DNA of 64,000 bases from Citrus sinensis (taxonomy: Eukaryota; Streptophyta; Magnoliopsida; Sapindales; Rutaceae): assembly GCF_022201045.2 (NCBI RefSeq), contig NC_068557.1:3720001-3784000 (forward strand). Reading direction: 5' to 3'. The translations under genes and the position numbers were made by a program. Positions 58,001 to 64,000 of this stretch are shown here, one piece after another; position 1 is the first letter of the stretch; every line of letters starts with the position of its first letter. The notes below the pieces were generated by a model. That model saw only the letters and a program-made list of their open reading frames with translations, made no database searches and had not been told where the DNA came from.

Positions 58001-59612
58001 GGCTGTTAAAATCAGTGCTACAACTTTAAAAAGATTTAGCATACACAGCAAATTTATTATGAGACAGGATGTAAGACATCTAAAACAAGAAGCTAACAAA
58101 AAATACACATGTAGACAGATAAGCTAAAGTTGAGCGTAGTGAAAACGTAGTGATCAGTTCTCACAGTTACTCACAACATGTGCAATGTCCCTCCGAGCTG
58201 TCTTTTGAGCTTTACTTCCTAACTTAGCCAGCCTTTCCAGTTCTTCTGTACTCAAACCTACAAATAGCAACAACCCAGCAGCAAGCAAGAGAGAAAATTA
58301 GTGAAATAAATAAATGAACTCCATGGAACAAGCCCCCCCCCCCCCCCCAAACAAAAAAAAAAAAAAAGTACCCTCAAATTCTCTACAAAGCTGGGCAAAG
58401 ACCAATGGGAACATCACTCACAAAGGAAAAAGCATGCACTATCACTGCATTCAAAAACGTTCTTGACCATTCTACCTCATCTATACTGAATATCAATTGA
58501 TTATACTTAAATGGTCAATTAATCCATCTAACTTGGCATCGAACAGAGAATTTAAAGCATGGAAAAGATAATTTTCATCTAAATTTCAGTACACTTCACT
58601 CATTTAACAGACAATTTTAGCTGCATTATATTGTTCACTGGACATAATGGATTCTTCCTGTTTACCCATTTCAAATCTGCCATCGCAGCTGATTAACGCT
58701 GAATAGAACTCCAAACCAACTCTGAAAAAGCTGCAAATCTATTATTTGTATCAGAAAAGAAAATTAAAAAAAAAAGGGTCCAAATATCACGAGAAATGAT
58801 GCTTGAAGCTAAAATCCCATAACACTAAGAAAGAAAAGCTACAGGAAATATCAACTATGAAATTTACTTCATTCAGTCTAGCATCCAAAGGTTGTCACAG
58901 CAGCAGTATGCATAAGTTTCCCCCAGTAGAAAGAAAAATAAATAAATTATCACTCAAAGAGGGAACTCACAAGAGTTAATGCAACGATTGTCCCAAGTCA
59001 AATTATCAGAATCTAATCAATAGTCATGAAGTTCCTTTGATTTTTACATCACAATGGCCTAGAAAGAATAAGTTTGATATAAACACCTACGCATGGAAGG
59101 CCCTCTAGAATAGCAATCGTTGCAGGAACTGCTCCATTATTTCTCACAATGGCCTCAACCTCCTTGGCTGTCTCAAAATTTTGAGGATACGGCATCCCTG
59201 AACATAGGCAAAAAACACTGTATAATCAGCACCTTTTTTTACACAAATTAGAGCTCACAACAAAAACACATCAATTGGGTTCATTTTTGATGTAATCTCA
59301 AACTCAGTAGACGGAAATAAATAAATAAATAAATAAGTGATCACCATGGGAAATAATTGTGGATTCAAGAGCAACAACAGCGTGGCCATGCGACAAAGCT
59401 TCACTGACCTCTGGAGATATCTTCACTAAATTCTGTATGAAAAATAATAATAATAATAATAATAATGAATTTTTTATTAGAAAAACGATTAAATTGAATA
59501 GAGAGTGGCTTTTACTTACTTTAGCAAGTGAATCAATGGGGTTTAAGTGATTTTGAATATTGGACAATCTTGAGAGAGCCGATGATGAAGAAGCAGAAGA
59601 AGACGCCGCCAT
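55028..59612 (-). CDS. PUMY: Pseudouridine-5'-phosphate glycosidase, peroxisomal type
   Basis: Twelve exons join in frame to 339 residues: 59520-59612, 59345-59432, 59087-59197, 58175-58257, 57150-57209, 56955-57015, 56439-56545, 56275-56352, 55758-55803, 55543-55663, 55347-55432, 55028-55113. The enzyme splits pseudouridine monophosphate into uracil and ribose 5-phosphate, the second step of pseudouridine breakdown after a kinase. Family blocks seen: [17 protein letters not shown] (with the expected acid/base Glu), [45 protein letters not shown] followed by IKSILD (the Lys expected to form the ribose adduct), and [10 protein letters not shown]-terminal RLSNIQNHL (residues 15-23) fits the PTS2 peroxisomal signal RLx5HL. 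The intron after exon 9 uses a GC donor. All junctions keep phase, so it looks functional. Confidence 0.9.
56857..56902 (+). repeat. G-run and (GA)n tract in a glycosidase intron
   Basis: About 25 consecutive G broken once by C and once by A, followed by a GA repeat, inside the intron between exons 6 and 7. On the coding strand it is a C-run, the opposite strand could form G-quadruplexes. A separate C-run lies at about 58332-58348 in the intron between exons 3 and 4. Confidence 0.75.
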
Positions 59613-60717
59613 TTTTGTTGAAAGTGAGCGAGAAGAATGACGCAAGATAATTCATTTAAATTCTTACGGTGGGAATCATATTTATTTTGTTTTTCGAATT
59701 TCATATTTATTTACCAGTTTTTGAAAAGGTATGAAATTTCACGTGAGCCGTCATATTATTATATGGTTGTTGTTAAATTACGTGATTGTATAACTTATAT
59801 CAACCTAACACTTATTATTATTACTAACATAAAAATATAAATAATAAAAATTAAATGTGTGTTAGTGAGCGTAAATTATATGATTATGCAACTTAGTAAG
59901 CGACTTATTATATTAACCCTCAGGTGACGTCCCAATCAATCTAAGCGACTTATTTACTTTTCACATAATTTATTTCGTCGTGGTTCTTAGACACAAGGAA
60001 AAACTTCTCACAGATCAGATAGTAGGCATAAGAATTTCTTTTCTTTTCTTTTTTTTTCTTTAAACCTCTACTTCTCTTATAATTCTGAGTGGATATAAGT
60101 ATGAGAATTTTGAATTCAGTTTGTTAAAATTTCTCGCAAAGCATAAAGTTATATATAAATTAAGATATTGGAGTAAATTAAAAATAAATAGTAAGATATG
60201 AGAGCAAAAATTCCCCGTATCAACTCATGTTCGAGAAAAATTTAGTAAATTAATCTTGACTTCTGCACCCCGTGTCAATTCGTATTTCAAACAAAAGTAG
60301 CAGAATAATCAAGATTTGCTCATGGCTTGGCTTTGGACAAGATATATTAGATATTAAAAATTTTAAGTTTCAATGGCTTTCTAATGGATAAGTATATTCT
60401 TTAATTTCATTCAATCTTATCTCTAAATCCAGCATCAAATATACGAAGCTTATGCTTATCTTGATAGAAAGTATTGAAAAAACACCTATATATAAACCAT
60501 CCATGAAAAATATCGGCACGCAATTTTTGTTTTGAACCAAATTTTTAAAATCGCTATAATTTGTACCAAACGGAAGGGTAAATGAGCTTGAACGGATCAA
60601 GTTTGACATTTTGGGCCAGTCCTCTCTTGCCACACTGCCACATTTTTTATGTGACATGTGCATGGAAAATTTACAAAAATAACCTCAAAAATTTCTGATT
60701 TTTCAATTTTAACCCCA
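59613..60717. other. Intergenic, glycosidase promoter at left
   Basis: The first few hundred bases are the presumed promoter of the glycosidase gene. No other gene is seen; the 60370-60663 minus-strand open frame has no family-like features. Confidence 0.45.
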
Positions 60718-60728
60718 CAAACTTATTT

Positions 60729-61407
60729 CTTTTTTTTTTCTTTTTTATCAAACTGGATATTCATTAAGAAGAAGAGCTAAACAGTTTAGCAATTAAGAAC
60801 GGAGGTGGAATAGACCTCCACTCTCGGTGGCCTGACAAAGAATTCCTTGCCCGAGCTACAGAGTGGGCAGCAGAATTCGCAGACCGTCTAACAAAAGAGA
60901 AAGAAACATCTCGCATAGAATTAGACAAAACACAACAGTCTTCAATAATAAAACTAAAACTATTAGGATCCGAGAGGATATCAACTAAAGTATTGTACAC
61001 ATTTAAGCAATCCATCTTAATAATAAACATTGGATAGATGTAGTTGCTTATTCCAACTAAGGGCCTCTCAAACACCAAGGGCTTCAGCATCACGAGCACT
61101 AAATCTTCCAAGAATGCAACAACACCTAGCTGCCACAAATGCACCTTTTGAGTCTCGAATAACACTACCCAAGCCAATATGTCCTCTGGAATCAAACATG
61201 GCTGCATCAACATTACACTTTAATCTGCCAATTGGAGGAGTTTCCCAACAAACTGCACCATGACCTGTAGTAGAAGGCAGAGAAACCAAAAACTGATTCT
61301 TCCTGACAGTCTGCCATTGATAAAGAAAATGTCCAGCAGACCAAAAGTCTTCCCGCTCCAAACCATAGCATTTCGATTCTGCCAAAGACTCCAACAGATC
61401 ACGACAG
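60729..61407 (-). mobile_element. 3' fragment of an L1-type LINE
   Basis: Encodes in several frames the RNase H-like tail of a plant LINE (LKCNVDAAMFDSRG, VRRSANSAAHSVARA, GHREWRSIPPP), very like the tail of the 36-38-kb LINE. The T run at 60730-60745 is its poly(A) tail. The string caaacttattt at 60718-60728 and 61408-61418 is a plausible 11-bp target duplication, marking a strongly 5'-truncated insertion. Confidence 0.8.
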
Positions 61408-61418
61408 CAAACTTATTT

Positions 61419-61970
61419 ATATCAACATTAGCCAAAAACAAATTTTTCAGACTAAAGTGCCCCTCTCACAACTCTCTCTCTTTCACGTAATCTCTCCAAG
61501 AGCCAAAAACACCCATCGTCGGCGATGGCTCCATCCATCATCAGTGTCCAATCCACTAACAAAATCCACTATTCAACTTCAACAAAACCTAGGTTAGTCA
61601 TTTTATTCATATTTCATTAATTAAGAATGAAATTTGAGAATAATAGTAGTAGTAGTTTGAGAATAATGGTAGTGGTGGTGCTTGTAGTGGTGGTTGTTAT
61701 TTTGGGAGTGTGTTATTTTGTAATGGACATTGCCGGGTCACCCATTTTTTATGCAACAGACGTTTTTTTGTGCGATATGCATGCGAGGTCATGCGACTAG
61801 TGCCCCTCGCACCAAATTTTGTGCGATGGGTGGTCGTCGGCTCCAAATTTAAACCCGTTGCACAATGAAAAGATTCCTTTTTACTTTTTAGATAATTTTT
61901 TTATATTATTATTATAAAAAATTTATAAATAGCACAATAATGAATAGAATTTCGATTTTATTTTAGATAG
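61419..61970. other. Intergenic; possible short first exon
   Basis: An ATG at about 61525 starts a Ser/Thr-rich stretch (MAPSIISVQSTNKIHYSTS) followed by a GT donor near 61591, like a transit-peptide exon, but no second exon is recognised. The rest contains trinucleotide-like GTG/GTA repeats. Confidence 0.3.
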
Positions 61971-62318
61971 ATGGCGAAAACTAAGTTGGCAAAATGCAAT
62001 CCACCTGAATCTGAGAAGGAGCAGGGCGTGCTGAAGTTATGCTTTGATGATCATTTCCCGAGCCGTATTTCAAAGACGTCAAAATTTAAAAAAGTCACCG
62101 TTGCTATCCGGCGTAAGCTAACGCGCAAGCAATTGTCATTGTTCAAAAGCGATATTTTTGGGCACTTTCATGGACTTGGCTATTGGCAGCTGCCGCGAAT
62201 GAATTTAATGCTAATTATGACACTCGCTCATTGCCTCTGCAGACCATCAGCAGTAGGTGGATTAGTGACACGAAATCTCTCTGCACTCTTCAAACGACTG
62301 TATGCAACAATTGTTTGA
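61971..62318 (+). pseudogene. Fragment resembling a DUF1985/Ulp1-type transposon gene
   Basis: The segment VAIRRKLTRKQLSLFKSDIFGHFHGL resembles the region found in plant proteins carried by Mutator-like elements with Ulp1-type peptidases. Only about 65 residues are convincing, to about 62165; after that the frame overlaps antisense F-box-derived sequence. No transposon ends are identified. Confidence 0.35.
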
Positions 62319-62590
62319 TCAAAATTTACCCAATGCAGGATCCCTCTGTAAGCAACAAGAACAGGACGATCAAACCAATGCAAACTATTCAAGTCCCTAG
62401 GGGATGAAATCAAACGTTGGCTCCATTTTCAACTGTCAGAGCAGAAAATCTCCGTGGAAAACTCATCACAAAAGCCTGGATATTGAGGAACACTGGGAAA
62501 ACTCACCAACCTGTAGCTGCAGCTGCCATTAGTGTGAGGATAGCGGACCAAGCTGATTGGCTGGGGAGTTGATAAAAGACTTTTAGCAAT
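62228..62590 (-). pseudogene. F-box (FBA/kelch-type) gene fragment
   Basis: The minus strand reads FCSDSWKWSQRL, then ISSPRDLNSLHWFDRP and AYRGILHWVNFDQTIVAY, ending in KSAERFRVTNPPT, which resembles the F-box-associated domain of plant SCF substrate adaptors. There is no F-box itself, one frame break near 62410, and an abrupt end at about 62228 where the neighbouring fragment starts. A dead partial copy. Confidence 0.5.
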
Positions 62591-63374
62591 CAATCATCAC
62601 TCAGTTCACCAAAATGAGCTCTGCTTCCGGGACTCAAAAGAGCAGAAAAAATAAAAATAAATTGAATAGAGACTAAAAGGCCCTATGCTTTACAAATAGA
62701 ACTCTGCATCCAATGTCTAAAACGCTTCCCACAGAATGAGATTCACCCAAACCATAGTGAAAAGAACTAATGTTGCTTCTTTATAGATTAACTTGATGAG
62801 GAAGTAATCTTTTTAAATTGGAACTCTTTAAGGCTTGCCTTATATTTTTCTCCCTTTGCACCAAAGCTTGTTATATTAATATTATCTCCTAATATATCTC
62901 TATGTGATCCATGCTTACTAAAATATATACTTTTTCTTATAAGTACTGAAATATATACTTGAGCTAGAATCTTTGTAAAACAAGGAAATAAATGTAGAAC
63001 AGTATAAGGCAACACCACTTTTGGCTAATTATTATTATTATTATTATTTTTGGGTAATAAATAAGGATTGGAGAAAAGTTTAAATCTATTTTATTAGTTT
63101 CAGTGAAATAAAACTATTAAAAAATCAGTCTGAACAATCCTGTCAAAATAAAATAACAATAATAAAATAATATTTGAAAAAAATTGTCTTTTACAGATTT
63201 TATCAAATTAAAGTAAAATGATGCAACGAAACAAATGTGGTACATTTGTTGGGGCCAATATCGGCATTCCGGTGGCAAAAATAACCACCACCACAAACAC
63301 CAACGGCTCTCTTTGTCCACACCCTTGCTCTGCTGCAACTCTGCGGACTTGCATTTGCATGTTTCGTGTCATTA
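62591..63374. other. Intergenic; promoter of the Rossmann-fold gene
   Basis: No gene. The sequence immediately left of 63375 is the presumed promoter and leader of the plus-strand gene. Confidence 0.4.
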
Positions 63375-63657
63375 ATGGCTACCGAGCTCTTCTTCTTCAC
63401 TTCCATTCCCAATCTTCCTTTCCCACTTATAAAATTCCCAAAACACCATCAAAGCCTCCCTCTTTTTTCACTTGCACCACCCACCATCTCTTCCAGATTT
63501 AAGACTGTTTCAAGCTCTAAAGCCAGACCATCATCATCAACAGTTGTTGTTCATGCTGTGCAGGAAGAAGTAGTTCAAACTCCAAATTCAGATTCCAAAG
63601 TTACCCCCGCTTCCTCTTCTAAGCTTGTTCTCGTTGCTGGTGGCTCTGGTGGTGTAG
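63375..63657 (+). CDS. Exon 1 of a plastid-type NAD(P)-binding Rossmann-fold protein (partial)
   Basis: The ATG at 63375 opens an N-terminus rich in Ser, Thr, Pro and Lys with few acidic residues (MATELFFFTSIPNLPFPLIK), like a chloroplast transit peptide of about 60 residues. The exon then enters KLVLVAGGSGGVG, the beta-strand plus GxxGxxG dinucleotide-binding loop of atypical short-chain dehydrogenases. A GT donor follows at 63658 in phase 1. The remaining exons are beyond the window's right edge or within the last 340 bases, where none is recognised. Specific enzyme not identifiable from this part. Confidence 0.7.
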
Positions 63658-64000
63658 GTACACACAGTTTTTGGTCTTTTCCTTCTCATGATTTTGTGCA
63701 TGAATTTTGAGCATTTAGTTTTCGACAATATTGATTTTTGTTTTTGGACATTACCCTTTTCAGAATTTTGTTTGGAAAAAATTTGTAGTTGGTATGTTTC
63801 TTGAATTTATTGCTAGAATTTCATTTGAGACTGTGTAACGAGTGACAATGAATCAATATAATTATATTTTGACTAATGATTAAGTAATATCAAATTTGCC
63901 TTCAGGTCATAAGATTTCGAAGGATAGATTCAAATATTGCCATAAATTTCTTAATTGATTGTTAATTAATGTGCTTGGATTCCTATTACTCACCGTGGAA
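63658..64000 (+). other. First intron of the Rossmann-fold gene
   Basis: Follows the GT donor and is T-rich in the coding direction, as plant introns are. No second exon is recognised before the window ends. Confidence 0.5.

Noticed and set aside
60370-60663. A 97-residue minus-strand gene
   Set aside because: No signal, domain or splice context, and AT-rich spacer composition.
1-64000. CRISPR arrays, operons, rRNA or tRNA genes
   Set aside because: None seen. The window is eukaryotic; the tandem repeats found are explained by transposons, the virus or local duplications.

Overview
This is plant nuclear DNA, from a eudicot. The evidence is GT-AG intron-containing genes, AT-rich spacers, an LRR receptor kinase, a GRAS regulator, 8-Cys lipid-transfer-like proteins, Copia and L1-type retroelements, MITEs, a tRNA-derived SINE, and an integrated plant pararetrovirus. 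The gene set fits a woody rosid such as Citrus, but the window alone cannot fix the genus.

Layout. 0.4-3.5 kb (-): a four-exon LRR receptor-like kinase of the MIK2-like type. 5.01-13.21 kb: a roughly genome-length endogenous caulimovirid resembling the cavemovirus/solendovirus lineage. It carries a virion-associated-like coiled-coil ORF, coat protein, movement protein, two retropepsin-like domains, reverse transcriptase/RNase H, transactivator, a 35S-like promoter and a tRNA-Met primer site. Its coat/movement block is inverted, and several stops and frameshifts break other ORFs. The EVE lies among eroded tandem copies of the RLK flanks, two of which have lost the coding part. 16.3-17.8 kb: a solo LTR.

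18-49 kb: a small-protein cluster heavily rearranged by transposons. It has two 8-Cys LTP-like genes (18.3 kb + and 48.5 kb -), three genes for proteins with two ubiquitin-like domains (22 kb, frameshifted; 24 kb; 35 kb), and three copies of a secreted six-cysteine peptide gene (26 kb; 40 kb, a pseudogene; 42.7 kb). One ubiquitin-like gene plus one cysteine-rich gene form a tandem duplication, about 23.58-27.40 and 34.80-41.00 kb. Between the copies lies a LINE (27.4-34.8 kb) that itself holds a nearly full-length Copia element (27,656-33,136). A SINE sits only in copy 1; a second LINE and a Tourist-like MITE sit only in copy 2, so the insertions can be ordered in time. A foldback element, a CACTA-like MITE and a second solo LTR follow at 43-47 kb.

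50-64 kb is more gene-like: an intronless SCL3 GRAS gene (-), a 12-exon pseudouridine-5'-phosphate glycosidase gene (-) with an N-terminal PTS2-type peroxisomal signal, a LINE fragment, fragments of an F-box gene and of a transposon-type gene, and exon 1 of a plastid-type Rossmann-fold protein running off the right edge.
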